Of a stretch of DNA of 64,000 nucleotides, positions 34,122 through 42,651 are shown in pieces. The DNA comes from Paenibacillus abyssi (GTDB lineage Bacteria > Bacillota > Bacilli > Paenibacillales > Paenibacillaceae), in the NCBI RefSeq assembly GCF_014640295.1, contig NZ_BMGR01000005.1:186001-250000 (forward strand). The letters are read 5' to 3'. How positions within the stretch are numbered: the stretch's first letter is position 1; each line of letters starts with the position of its first letter. The notes beneath the pieces were generated by a model. The model did not search any database. It worked only from the letters and a program-made list of their open reading frames with translations, and was not told the DNA's origin. Position numbers and translations under genes: made by a program.

Positions 34122-34269
34122 GTCTAAAGTAGTTGTATTGTCTTACAGATTTCAGTCTACTAACTTCAATATTCGCTTGAGATATCGCCATCGAGCCTTG
34201 CATTTTCATGCCAAGCAGACCCGAGGATGTGGCTACATCATACCCGTGTCCATGTTTGAGTTCATCCAC
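34084..34269 (-). CDS. Small hypothetical protein, possibly a truncated gene
   Basis: A 61-residue frame beginning at GTG 34269 with an AGAGGT site about 10 bases upstream. The protein-like reading continues upstream to about 34318 (YSPKEVLRFVDELK) before a stop, with no good start, which suggests the 3' end of a longer gene. Its last codons overlap a terminator hairpin. I do not recognise the family. Confidence 0.35.
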   Translation of the reverse strand: MDELKHGHGYDVATSSGLLGMKMQGSMAISQANIEVSRLKSVRQYNYFRQKKKTSIPKMQG

Positions 34270-34343
34270 AAACCTAAGTACCTCTTTAGGAGAATATTTT
34301 TTGCCTTCATATAATAAATCTTAAATCAGGGAAAACTAATGAT

Positions 34344-35276
34344 TCAAGCCAAATACACATTTTCATTGTGCCATATTAGATATTCAATCGAAGGTTTTTC
34401 GTAAATATTATCAGGAATCTCTGCTAACTTCTTACCGTGGAAAGCATAGTACTCCTTACCATTTCCATAATCCTCTTTAATCCGCTTGCTAACCTCAATC
34501 TCAAGTCCCTCATTTATAGTGATATACCCTCGATCAAATAACGTATGAACATCTTTTCTCAGCAATAATCCATTACTTGTCAGATGAGGGCCTTCTTGAG
34601 AATATGGCTTTATATGCGCTGCTTCCAGGACAGGCAACGTTTTCTCACCGGTAATGGCACATCGGCGTTTATAGGCTTCAGTGACCATAATCTTAAACGT
34701 CCCTTGACCGATTCTTGGACGAACAATTTGCTCTGATCCATATCTATTGGATTCGATTTCTTCCATGATCATTTCAGATTTTATGATAGAATTCCGTTGT
34801 AGCGCAGCCTGCACCTTTAAATATAACTCTTGACCTGTATCAGTACCGGTGTCATACGTTTTTCCTTGTACAATATTAGGTTTCCAGTCTTCAGGCACTG
34901 GCATCCAATCTTTCTTATCAAAGAAAAACGGCATAGAGAGAATAATACAGCCTATTGTTGGATCGGGTTCTGAACGAAAATCGCTCTTTCTATATTTATG
35001 AATGGCGTTCCGAAAGCTCAAGTAATCACTTGTTCCGTTTTTATTTCCGAAGGCTTCCCAAGCCAACGAGACAGGCAAAAGGGAGTGACGGACAAAGAGC
35101 CCCCCGCCTACAATAAAGTTATTTGGACTATGTAATTTGAACAAGAAGAGATCATTGGCCTGAATGGCCTTAAATGATTGTTTGCCTCCCGGTTGCCAGA
35201 AATTCAGCTCGTCCGGCTGTTCCTTAGCCAAATATTGATACCAATTATGGTCAGTTACGCCCACATAGAATTTCAT
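34344..35276 (-). CDS. EVE-like/HNH endonuclease, predicted modification-dependent nuclease
   Basis: A 310-residue two-domain protein. The N-terminal 140 residues look like an EVE/PUA-type domain (FWQPGGKQSFKAI, DLFLFKLHSPNNFIVGGG, aromatic-rich), a fold that flips out and reads modified bases. The C-terminal part is an HNH nuclease: CAITGEKTLPVLEAAHIKPY then LLLRKDVHTLFDRGYI (about residues 218-262), with the central histidines and the N-type residue visible. This pairing is typical of modification-dependent restriction enzymes. It stands alone in its orientation within the island. High confidence in HNH, moderate for the EVE assignment. Confidence 0.82.
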   Translation of the reverse strand: MKFYVGVTDHNWYQYLAKEQPDELNFWQPGGKQSFKAIQANDLFLFKLHSPNNFIVGGGLFVRHSLLPVSLAWEAFGNKNGTSDYLSFRNAIHKYRKSDFRSEPDPTIGCIILSMPFFFDKKDWMPVPEDWKPNIVQGKTYDTGTDTGQELYLKVQAALQRNSIIKSEMIMEEIESNRYGSEQIVRPRIGQGTFKIMVTEAYKRRCAITGEKTLPVLEAAHIKPYSQEGPHLTSNGLLLRKDVHTLFDRGYITINEGLEIEVSKRIKEDYGNGKEYYAFHGKKLAEIPDNIYEKPSIEYLIWHNENVYLA

Positions 35277-35343
35277 GTATCTTCACTCCGGAAACCCAAC
35301 TTTTACTCGAACATGATTTCATATATACACTACTTAAAACGAA

Positions 35344-36021
35344 CTACTTTCGTTTGATTTTGTCCACATGTTCGTTCCTTATTACAGGATCAGTAATATT
35401 TGCTTCTTGAATCATATTAAATAGATTCATTACTTCAGAATCTTGTAGTATTGGTTCTTTCAATACAGCTTTCATTCTTAATATTTTTCTACTAATGAAT
35501 TCTGAGAGTTCTACATCGTAAACTATAAGTTCATTTGATTCTATTTTTCTCAAGCTAGGGTCTATACTGAACCTGCACCGCATTGTAAATGAGATCATTG
35601 AAACGAATGTCAAATTAGGGTAGCCTTTAATCGTTGATTCCAGTGCTTTGATATGTCCGTAATTTTGTTTAAGTGGGTTGTACATTTTAAATCGATTATT
35701 CACTGTCCAGTATGTATCGTCTCTTGAACCTTTTATTTCACCGTTATAATTTTTAGTTTCAATGACGAATAAACCAAAAGGAGAAATAACTGCATGATCA
35801 ATTTGAGAATAACCAGTACGCGATTTAGAATTTCTGATCATAATATCACTCAAATACCTACAATCTTTGGGAAGTTGGTCAAGTTGAATGTTAATTTTAT
35901 GTTCACCCAATTCACCAATTCGTGAGGATTCGACCTTTTTACGTTGTTTATAAGATTTTGACGGTTTGGATACAGGGACTCCTGGGGTTCTTTTAAACAT
36001 TGCAAGTATTTTTTTGAACAT
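35344..36021 (-). CDS. NERD-domain protein
   Basis: About 225 residues. A basic N-terminus precedes a NERD (nuclease-related) domain: GELGEHKINIQL, DIMI, the YSQIDHAVISPFGLFVIETKNYNGEI core with the D...ExK acid residues of the restriction-like fold, and a YWT...NPLKQ segment. The domain is often linked to helicases or DNA processing and is found in mobile or stress-related loci. ATG 36021 is preferred over 36024 and 36036 because GGAGG then has 5-base spacing. It may act with the neighbouring HNH protein, but the gap of about 70 bases gives no proof of coupling. Confidence 0.82.
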   Translation of the reverse strand: MFKKILAMFKRTPGVPVSKPSKSYKQRKKVESSRIGELGEHKINIQLDQLPKDCRYLSDIMIRNSKSRTGYSQIDHAVISPFGLFVIETKNYNGEIKGSRDDTYWTVNNRFKMYNPLKQNYGHIKALESTIKGYPNLTFVSMISFTMRCRFSIDPSLRKIESNELIVYDVELSEFISRKILRMKAVLKEPILQDSEVMNLFNMIQEANITDPVIRNEHVDKIKRK

Positions 36022-36155
36022 CATAGCCTCCAGCAAAGTATTAATTATATAGACTTATTCCACGAATCAACTGGAAATCCCTTCATGACAGTTCCTTCCC
36101 ACCATCAATACAATATCTAAACGGCACATTTCTGTCAGCGTGTATATGTTCGTAT

Positions 36156-36184
36156 GAAAAAACCTCCGCCAAGACCGGGGAGGT
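36156..36184 (-). terminator. Intrinsic terminator (minus strand)
   Basis: Stem ACCTCCCC...GGAGGT with loop, followed on the minus strand by six Ts. No intact gene lies directly upstream, so it may be left from a decayed one. Confidence 0.55.
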
Positions 36185-36728
36185 AATCAAGCCACTGCTT
36201 CAATTCCTGCAGATGAGGGATATCATTCACCACTCGATGACTTCGGGATACTCAACTGGCGCTTTAATATTGTCCGAGTGCGTTCCGTATTACTTTGCTG
36301 CTGCTTGAACTTCTTTCCGTGTCAGAGCGTATTCTTCTTCGCGTTCAGCTAGTCTTTTTTCCGTCATGTGTAATGGTCAAACCAAGTGTAGTCTTTATTC
36401 AATTAAATTCATCATACGACTAAATGAGGCTGATGAGACAGTATTCCTGATACATTAAGCAATGGATACTTGAAAGCTGCGAACCATTGCCAGTGAATGA
36501 TCCAGATCAGCTCTTTACTTAGGAAAACATCATTTAGCTCTTCTTGGATTTTTTAGCCGTATATAACCTTATAAAATCGTTTAAAACCATCGTTACAAAT
36601 AAAGTCTCCGGCCACAGAGCATTCACCTTGAAGTATACGTTCTTTTATCGTATAGGTTCTCAAAGTCCATTTGATCGCCGTAGATGTCAACCCCGTATTG
36701 TTAGGTGTGTTTTTAACGAATATCAACG
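36185..36728. other. Gene-poor stretch with decayed fragments
   Basis: No intact gene. On the minus strand a 25-codon frame at 36290-36367 (glutamate-rich, with TEKRLAEREEEYALTRKEV) has no ribosome site and ends at a stop, so it looks like a scrap. Frames near 36550-36740 carry no recognisable domain. Confidence 0.45.
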
Positions 36729-36800
36729 TCAATCCTCTCGATAAATCCTTACCACGCACTCCACATGACTTGTATGCGTAATATTGCGATATAAACTATT
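36729..36800 (-). pseudogene. rlmCD/rumA-like 3'-end scar 1 (attachment-site remnant)
   Basis: On the minus strand the frame NSLYRNITHTSHVECVVRIYRED ends at a stop (36729-36731). THTSHVECVV matches the C-terminal end of RumA/RlmCD 23S rRNA uracil methyltransferases, yet no methyltransferase body adjoins it. The core CACTCCACATG (36757-36767 on the plus strand) is shared with scar 2, and CTCCACATG-4-GTATGCG with scar 3. Confidence 0.6.
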
Positions 36801-37770
36801 TGGGTTGATCCGTATCGTACATTTCAATGACAGACTTCGCTTGCTGGATTACTCTTTCGATCAAATATTCTGGTTGCACTAACTTCATAGCCCCACCAAA
36901 ACTAAGTACGTATGCGACGGCTTCCTGCTCTGTGTTAAAATTTAATGTCACAGGAACCATGCGGTCATTTAACTGCGCATCCGCAGCCACTTTTTCCACA
37001 AATTTATCCGTAAAAGTCATTCGACTTATAATTGATGGCTCTGCCAATATTTCCACTTTAAGTGATGGCAAAGATTCAGCAAAACTAAGCTTGCTTTGCT
37101 TCCAATACTCGCTCAAGTTAAAATGCTCGGGCCTCGTAAATCCTTCATGTACAAATTCAGTCTGAACGATTCTTGATAATCTAAAATTACGATATTTGTC
37201 GTTTTCATTTAAGGCTACTAAATACCAAGCACTCCCCTTCAACACCAAGCCCAAGGGGCAAACAACTCGGCTTGAGCAGTCACCATTAGCTTTTTGATAC
37301 ATAATATTAAGCTTTTTATCCTCCCATAGCGCTTGTTGAACGATCAGCAAGGTTTTATTTCTTTCTTTGGAGGATTTCCAAGTGTCTGTATCAATATATA
37401 TCTTTTCTAGATAATATCGCCCTTCTGCTTTGGTTGCGCTAGGCAGGGAAGCCAGCAACTTCTGACGAATATCTAGCCCGCTTATCGGTACTCCCAAATC
37501 TTCAAGCATTTTTTCGGAAGGAAGGATAAATAATGCCTTCATATCCTCCAACTTCAGACCGCTCAATTGAGATTGAAAATGATCCATTAACCGCCATCCT
37601 CCAGTTTTACCACGGTCAGCTACAACAGGGATTCCGGAAAGACTTAGGGCATCCATATCACGTAAAATAGTCCGATCAGACACTTCAAGCTCGCTAGCCA
37701 GTTCCTTTGTTGTAATCTTCGCATTATTCTGGAGCAAAATCATAATACTAATAAGTCTGTCAGCCCTCAT
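36796..37770 (-). CDS. YafY-type HTH/WYL transcriptional regulator
   Basis: About 324 residues. The N-terminal winged helix-turn-helix (ADRLISIMILLQNN, then ITTKELASELEVSDRTILRDMDAL) is HTH-11/DeoR-like, followed by a WYL-type ligand domain with AWYLVALNE near residue 195. WYL regulators often sense nucleotide or other small ligands and control stress and defence genes. ATG at 37770 is preferred over GTG 37779 because of a GAGGTG site. It is transcribed divergently from the short-chain dehydrogenase at 37880 and probably controls it and itself from the roughly 110-base gap. Confidence 0.88.
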   Translation of the reverse strand: MRADRLISIMILLQNNAKITTKELASELEVSDRTILRDMDALSLSGIPVVADRGKTGGWRLMDHFQSQLSGLKLEDMKALFILPSEKMLEDLGVPISGLDIRQKLLASLPSATKAEGRYYLEKIYIDTDTWKSSKERNKTLLIVQQALWEDKKLNIMYQKANGDCSSRVVCPLGLVLKGSAWYLVALNENDKYRNFRLSRIVQTEFVHEGFTRPEHFNLSEYWKQSKLSFAESLPSLKVEILAEPSIISRMTFTDKFVEKVAADAQLNDRMVPVTLNFNTEQEAVAYVLSFGGAMKLVQPEYLIERVIQQAKSVIEMYDTDQPK

Positions 37771-37879
37771 TTCTCCCACCTCGTATTTTATTTAAATGTA
37801 AAAAGTTTTATATATGACAAAAGATGTCGTCATTATAGACTACAATGATAGGAGATTCAATACAAGGAGGCTGCTAGAG

Positions 37880-38791
37880 ATGAAATCTTTAAGTGGTAAA
37901 ACAGCTTTGGTTGCGGGTGCAACACGGGGGGCTGGGCGCGGTATCGCTGTTGAGTTGGGAGCAGCTGGCGCAACGGTTTATGTTACAGGACGAACTACTA
38001 GAACAGAACGTTCCGAATATAACAGACCTGAAACGATTGAAGATACGGCGGAGCTTGTCACTAAGGCAGGTGGACGAGGCATCGCTGTACAGACAGATCA
38101 TTTGATTTCCGAACAAGTGCAATCTTTGGTGCAACGCATTGAACAAGAACAGGGGCGACTTGACATTCTTGTGAATGATATTTGGGGAGCTGAACATCTG
38201 GCTGAATGGCATGTGCCCGTATGGGAGCATTCGCTGGAGAAGGGACTGCGCATGCTGAGGCTTGCTATAGATACGCATTTGATTACAAACCATTATGCAT
38301 TGCCCCTCCTTATAAAAAATAAGGGTGGAATCATCATAGAAATGACGGATGGGACTTCCAAGTATAATCAAAATAACTACAGAATATCACTATTCTATGA
38401 CCAAGCCAAAACATCTATCATTCGTATGGCCTGGGCTCTTGCCCAAGAAGTTCAGACGTATAAATGCACGGCTATTGCACTGACACCCGGTTGGTTGCGT
38501 TCAGAAATAATGCTGGAACATTTCGCAGTGACCGAAGAAAACTGGCAGGATGCCGCTGCGAAAGAACCTCATTTTCTTATATCAGAATCACCACGCTATG
38601 TAGGACGTGCAGTCGCCGCTCTTGCGGGTGACACGGAAGTGGAACGCTGGAATGGACAATCCCTTTCAAGCGGCGAGCTTGCACAGGTCTACGGTTACAC
38701 GGATGTTGATGGTTCACAACCCGATTGCTATCGCTACCTAGTAGAAATAATTAACGCAGGAAAACCCGCTAATGTAAGCGGCTATAGATAA
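37880..38791 (+). CDS. Short-chain dehydrogenase/reductase
   Basis: About 303 residues. The cofactor loop reads GATRGAGRGIAVEL (about residues 12-25), a VNDIWGAE segment stands where NNAG is expected, and the catalytic region has a Tyr in ISLFYDQAKTS (Y-x-x-x-K type), so an active NAD(P) reductase is plausible despite the changed NNAG motif. The start ATG has AGGAGG with 9-base spacing. An open frame from 37814 is spurious. It faces a WYL regulator, the usual pair of a regulated detoxification gene. Both genes sit between scar 1 and scar 2. Confidence 0.88.
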   Translation: MKSLSGKTALVAGATRGAGRGIAVELGAAGATVYVTGRTTRTERSEYNRPETIEDTAELVTKAGGRGIAVQTDHLISEQVQSLVQRIEQEQGRLDILVNDIWGAEHLAEWHVPVWEHSLEKGLRMLRLAIDTHLITNHYALPLLIKNKGGIIIEMTDGTSKYNQNNYRISLFYDQAKTSIIRMAWALAQEVQTYKCTAIALTPGWLRSEIMLEHFAVTEENWQDAAAKEPHFLISESPRYVGRAVAALAGDTEVERWNGQSLSSGELAQVYGYTDVDGSQPDCYRYLVEIINAGKPANVSGYR

Positions 38792-38918
38792 ATGTTTGAG
38801 AATCTACTGATATAATGTCTAATTATTAGTACGAGTCAAGCAGGGAAATGCGAGTCGGGTGAATAGCGCCGGCATCTCCCTGCTGCTCATAAGCAAACAA
38901 TTGAGCAGTATGTCCATC

Positions 38919-38999
38919 TCATTTACGAACCATCAATATTAGACACTCCACATGTGATGAGGTGACAGGGAGTACAGACTCAAACGGAATGACATTTGC
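38919..38999 (-). pseudogene. rlmCD/rumA-like 3'-end scar 2 (attachment-site remnant)
   Basis: A 26-codon frame reads IPFESVLPVTSSHVECLIL and ends in MVRK-stop at 38919. SSHVEC matches the RumA/RlmCD C-terminal region. A stop lies just upstream, so only the 3' end is present. It contains CACTCCACATG at 38944-38954, identical to scar 1 over 11 bases. It abuts the kinase gene end and marks the left limit of the proposed element. Confidence 0.6.
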
Positions 39000-39031
39000 T
39001 CAATATTTCAAAAATCATAGTAGATGGAATA

Positions 39032-40156
39032 TTAAAACGGCAGACCATTGTCGACTATAACTTTTATCCTACCAAGTCGTGTATATATATTGTCTAGTAC
39101 TATTTTCTGTTTATACGGCGGCAATTCCACTAAAAATCTATAAAAGTCTTTTACATAAGATACTTGTATATCACTTTTACTATTAAATGAATAATTTCCT
39201 TTAATAAAACATCTTATTAGTTGAGCATTGTCCTGTATATATGTTTCAAGTGAGCTATTCCGAATGAGAGTTGCTAATTTGTTTAAAGTTGTTTCAATAT
39301 CCTGTATTGGCTCATACTTATCGTGATAGTGAATAATATGGCTTGCTAAAGCATCGGCAAACAGCCCATACACTTCCTTCTCCTTTTTCGAAAAATCAAC
39401 CTCACTTATCACTCCGGCTGAGATGTCACGGGAAACTTCATTGAATGAACCATATCTATTGCTAGGCTCAAGTTTAATCATCTTGTCGATTACGTAGTTA
39501 TATTTAAATTCTGATAGATTCTCCCCTAAAATATATTGAAATAATTTTCCTATAAAATACACTTCAGTTTGGTGATTATACGTCCCCTCCAACTGTACCT
39601 CATTGGGAAGCTGTGTAACTGGCCAATTAAGGAAGACGCTCTTTCCTTCGTTTTCTGTGGCCTCAAGCTTTTTTCCAAAGCCAAAGTCAATAACTTTAAC
39701 ATTTTCCTCTTTATCTATAAGGATGTTCGATGGTCTAATATCTCTATGTAGTATGCGGTTTATTTCCAAGTACTCAAATGCATAAATAACTTCTTTGAAA
39801 ATATCATCCCAATCCTTGCCAAAGAAGGTAGGCTCAAATTTATCTATTGGCACTCCGTCAACATACTCCATTTGCAGATATCCCGATTTTGCTTGAGGAT
39901 ATAAATAATAGTTATATACTCTTACAATATTGGGGTGGGTTAACTTAAATAAGATTTTTATTTCATCTACAAACCGCCCATAGTTTTCCTCAATGTCATT
40001 GGAACCTTTTGGCGAATATTTTTTAAAAGCGAAAAACATATCGGTAGTTTCATCTTTAAAGAGAAATGTATCACCTGTGCCACCCGAACCGAGGGGTGAA
40101 ACATGTTTAAAATGCTTCATAACATTGAACTTAACTATTGTATCAGGCTGTAACAT
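39032..40156 (-). CDS. Eukaryotic-like protein kinase
   Basis: About 374 residues. Kinase motifs in order: GSGGTGDTF glycine loop (about residue 23), AFKKY lysine, HRDIRPSNILI catalytic loop (about 131-141, with Arg in place of the usual Lys after Asp) and VIDFGFGKK for metal binding. The last 120 residues form an unrecognised helical domain; no membrane segment or PASTA repeat is present, so it is cytosolic, unlike PrkC. Start ATG 40156 has AGGAGGG. It follows the gene at 40191 by 34 bases. Kinases in phage-defence systems often occur in such two-gene units on mobile islands, but that role here is inference. Confidence 0.85.
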   Translation of the reverse strand: MLQPDTIVKFNVMKHFKHVSPLGSGGTGDTFLFKDETTDMFFAFKKYSPKGSNDIEENYGRFVDEIKILFKLTHPNIVRVYNYYLYPQAKSGYLQMEYVDGVPIDKFEPTFFGKDWDDIFKEVIYAFEYLEINRILHRDIRPSNILIDKEENVKVIDFGFGKKLEATENEGKSVFLNWPVTQLPNEVQLEGTYNHQTEVYFIGKLFQYILGENLSEFKYNYVIDKMIKLEPSNRYGSFNEVSRDISAGVISEVDFSKKEKEVYGLFADALASHIIHYHDKYEPIQDIETTLNKLATLIRNSSLETYIQDNAQLIRCFIKGNYSFNSKSDIQVSYVKDFYRFLVELPPYKQKIVLDNIYTRLGRIKVIVDNGLPF

Positions 40157-40190
40157 TTTATCCCTCCTGTAACGCATGGGTTAATTCTAA

Positions 40191-40961
40191 TTACTTATTT
40201 ACAGATAAAATAAGTTCATTCATAAATAACTTTTCGGAAGTCGTTATAAAGCTAATATCAGATAAATCTCCTATTTCAGTTACTAAGGGCTCTTCAATAT
40301 CTTTATTTAAGATAACAATTCTAAATTCATTTTGATATTCAATGCTTTTATCCTTCCAAAAAAACACATCTGTATTTTCCTCTTCGAAAGATTTTAATCT
40401 ATTCGAATGGTTTACATTGAAGTCATCATACAGAACTGGTTGATAAACATATCCATATTCATGCTTATCAAACGCCTTTATGACCCTTTCGAGAAAACCG
40501 GATACTGGAAGTACCATTACATGATTTCCGAAATCTTCGATGAACCTTCGTTTCTGAATATCTAAGAATACGACTTTACATTTGTAGCATTTATCATCCT
40601 CTTCTATAACTTCTAACATTTTAGAATCAACCATTGCCAAACAAAATACTGGTTTTGGCGTACAATGATTCAGGGTCATAACCCCTCTAGATGATTTACC
40701 CTCAAAGATAACTTCATCTGTATCAGGGTCAATTAGCTTAAAGTTAAGAAGATTAATGACATTGGATACTTCTAGTAAATCCCCCATTCCCTTCTTACCC
40801 TCATTCTTTTCCATATCAATGAATCTCTTTAGGTTATTCATCCTTAGTTTTCCTGACTGTAATGATTCAAGATGCCACTTTTCGGTAGCGAACTTCAAAA
40901 AAAGACATAACTGTGTAGTTTCGTTACCGTCAATCTCTGATAATCTTGGCATATTATTCAC
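40191..40961 (-). CDS. Unrecognised protein upstream of the kinase
   Basis: A 256-residue soluble protein with no motif I can name firmly. It starts LCLFLKFATEKWHLESLQSG with KLRMNNLKRFIDMEKNEG following, a pattern that weakly recalls DUF2971 and other ADP-ribosyltransferase-like small proteins. The C-terminal half has many acidic and aromatic residues (VFFWKDKSIEYQNEFRIVILN), and FRIVI after a run of charged residues recalls the conserved NE-R pattern of DUF2971. It precedes and is probably co-transcribed with the kinase. It may be the kinase's target or partner in a toxin-like pair. Confidence 0.6.
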   Translation of the reverse strand: MNNMPRLSEIDGNETTQLCLFLKFATEKWHLESLQSGKLRMNNLKRFIDMEKNEGKKGMGDLLEVSNVINLLNFKLIDPDTDEVIFEGKSSRGVMTLNHCTPKPVFCLAMVDSKMLEVIEEDDKCYKCKVVFLDIQKRRFIEDFGNHVMVLPVSGFLERVIKAFDKHEYGYVYQPVLYDDFNVNHSNRLKSFEEENTDVFFWKDKSIEYQNEFRIVILNKDIEEPLVTEIGDLSDISFITTSEKLFMNELILSVNK

Positions 40962-41034
40962 CTCGTGAAGTAGTAGTTCAATAGTGGTTTTTTTTAATGG
41001 AATTGGTGGGGTGGCTTAGTCTTTAATATTTGTC

Positions 41035-41280
41035 TTAATATGAGGGTGCATAGATTCTATTAGTGTCAGTATCAATCACAAAATCAACTTGAATATCCTT
41101 CGAATAAGGAACAATTACAAAGTTGTGCATTTTACAAAACACTTCAGCAAGTTCCTTTATATCCGTTACTTCTGCTAACGCATTACGATACATTCTCTTC
41201 AACTCAACATAGTTACAATCCATGCCATAAACAATTGATTGAGAGTAATAACCGTCAATTTCGACTAACATATTTTTCAC
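41035..41280 (-). CDS. Small hypothetical protein
   Basis: An 81-residue frame starting at GTG 41280 (or ATG 41271) with a poor ribosome site. It is acidic and rich in aromatic residues (YYSQSIVYGMDCNYVELKRMYRNAL) and ends IYAPSY. No family recognised. It lies upstream of the kinase partner gene on the same strand and could be part of that unit, or be a chance frame. Confidence 0.4.
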   Translation of the reverse strand: MKNMLVEIDGYYSQSIVYGMDCNYVELKRMYRNALAEVTDIKELAEVFCKMHNFVIVPYSKDIQVDFVIDTDTNRIYAPSY

Positions 41281-41689
41281 GATTGGGTGCTAACCAATCT
41301 GTATAGCTCCAAATGTTATAAATATAAGATAGCACACTTGGGATTTTTTTACTTACACATTTTATTAATGGTGTACCCAGTACCTCGTCAACATGAATTT
41401 TTCTTTTTCATAAAGTTTACCCTTGTATGCTCCGTGAAAAATTTTTCTGAAAGTCCTCCTTCTGTAAAATTGATGTGTCGATATTTATAACCTTATTTTT
41501 GCAATCCCGTTTATTTACATGTACTCAAAATCACTAGATACCATCATTAAGAAGGACAAAATTGTTACCTTCGCTTTATCGCACTATTTACAGATATTTG
41601 CGGTTGAAATCCTTACCCAATCTTTGTTAAGTCATGACACCTCTATTCTTATAATGTTATCGACCAAATCTAAAGAGGTGGTAGATAGC
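41281..41689. promoter_or_regulatory. Divergent intergenic region of the element
   Basis: A 409-base AT-rich stretch between genes pointing away from each other. A good -10 (TATAAT at 41650-41655) lies about 35 bases upstream of the small DNA-binding gene, with only poor -35 matches (TTGTTA at 41624 has a 20-base spacer). No gene seen inside it. Confidence 0.4.
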
Positions 41690-41890
41690 ATGATTATCCG
41701 AAGCGATAGGCTGATGACGATTGATGAAGTGGCTTATTATTTGAATCTTTCGCCGCGAACAATTTACAGGAAAATATACGAGGGTGAACTCCTTGCTTAT
41801 AAAGTCGGGGGAGTTTGGAGAATGGAACCTCAACTCGTTTACAAGTATTCGCGGCAAAACAAAAGAACAGGAGTGATTCAAAATGGATAA
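41690..41890 (+). CDS. Excisionase-family HTH DNA-binding protein
   Basis: A 66-residue helix-turn-helix protein of the MerR/excisionase type: LMTIDEVAYYLNLSPRTIYRKIYEGELLAYKVGGVWRM is the complete winged motif, split here as DEVAYYL, SPRTIYRKI and YKVGGVW. ATG at 41690 has GAGGTGG about 9 bases upstream. Its end overlaps the next gene start by 8 bases. As part of an integrative element it could be a recombination directionality factor or a repressor. Confidence 0.82.
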   Translation: MIIRSDRLMTIDEVAYYLNLSPRTIYRKIYEGELLAYKVGGVWRMEPQLVYKYSRQNKRTGVIQNG

Positions 41891-42116
41891 CAAATACACT
41901 TTATCAGTAATTGCAAGAAAACTATCCAAACTACAATCGGGGCGGTTCGTGACTGAGGATACCGTATGGAACTGGGTAAGGAACGGAGAATTACAGGTCG
42001 AACGTGTTCCCAGTCATGTTCAAGCATGGGGCAAATATCCTTATTGGACTGATGAAGCCCACCTGAAGGTAGTATTACAGGGCAAAGGTTATAATACCGA
42101 TTCTATCTTTGCTTAA
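41883..42116 (+). CDS. Small HTH-like DNA-binding protein
   Basis: 77 residues, overlapping the excisionase-like gene. The pattern (ARKLSKLQSGRFVTEDTVWNWVRNGEL) is a MerR-like helix pair with VTEDTVWNWVRNGELQVERV, and a WTDEAHLKVVL tail. Likely a DNA-binding partner of the upstream protein. Further function unknown. Confidence 0.65.
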   Translation: MDNKYTLSVIARKLSKLQSGRFVTEDTVWNWVRNGELQVERVPSHVQAWGKYPYWTDEAHLKVVLQGKGYNTDSIFA

Positions 42117-42159
42117 TATCGCAACAATTAAGGACAAAATAACGATGATTATTACAAAT

Positions 42160-42570
42160 TCATATGACGCTTTACCCGTGGCTTTGCGGTAGCACACGTT
42201 AAATAATCGCCCCTGCGTTCACAAGTAGGTGTTGCCCCGTTAGATGGACAGGTATTTGATTTGAAGTTGTGCTTCATCCTCAGATACTACAAATGATTTG
42301 TAGCCCCGTCACGGTCGCCTAAAGGCGAGGGATTCATGACAGAGCATGTTTATCATGCGCGTGGTAAAGCCGTACCTGAGCACGCTTGATGTCATGTAGG
42401 AAACCTAAACCCACATGTGTTTCTTATTCCCCTACCCCATTAAGGGGAATAATGTTTCCTTACCCACCTGTGTTTCGATTAAATAAATAATCTAAAAATC
42501 AGGGCGAAGCCCCGAGCGAAGCGAAGCGGAGCGACCACAAGAAGACGTAACCCACCCCGAAGGGGTGGGA
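42160..42570 (+). ncRNA. Structured non-coding region, possible HEARO/omega-RNA-like
   Basis: About 400 bases without a coding frame but with several strong hairpins: CGCC-TAAA-GGCG followed by a GGGATTCATGAC end, GCGTG...CACGC, CCCC-TACCCCATTAA-GGGG, and CACCCC-GAA-GGGGTG. It also has a purine-rich track of repeated GAAGC/GAGCG. From memory, GTTGCCC...GGGATTCATGAC recalls HEARO (IscB-associated) or IS200/IS605 end RNAs. No IscB or TnpB gene is present, so if so it would be a stand-alone or orphan copy. The strand is not certain. Confidence 0.35.
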
Positions 42571-42651
42571 AGAAGAACAACACTAGTCGTAAGTCTTCAT
42601 ACTCTTTGATATGATGAATTTATATCCATAATTAGGGATGTGATAAATAAA

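Noticed and set aside
38800-38900. Hairpin with GGGA and TCCC arms after the short-chain dehydrogenase
   Set aside because: No T-run follows, so I do not call it a terminator.
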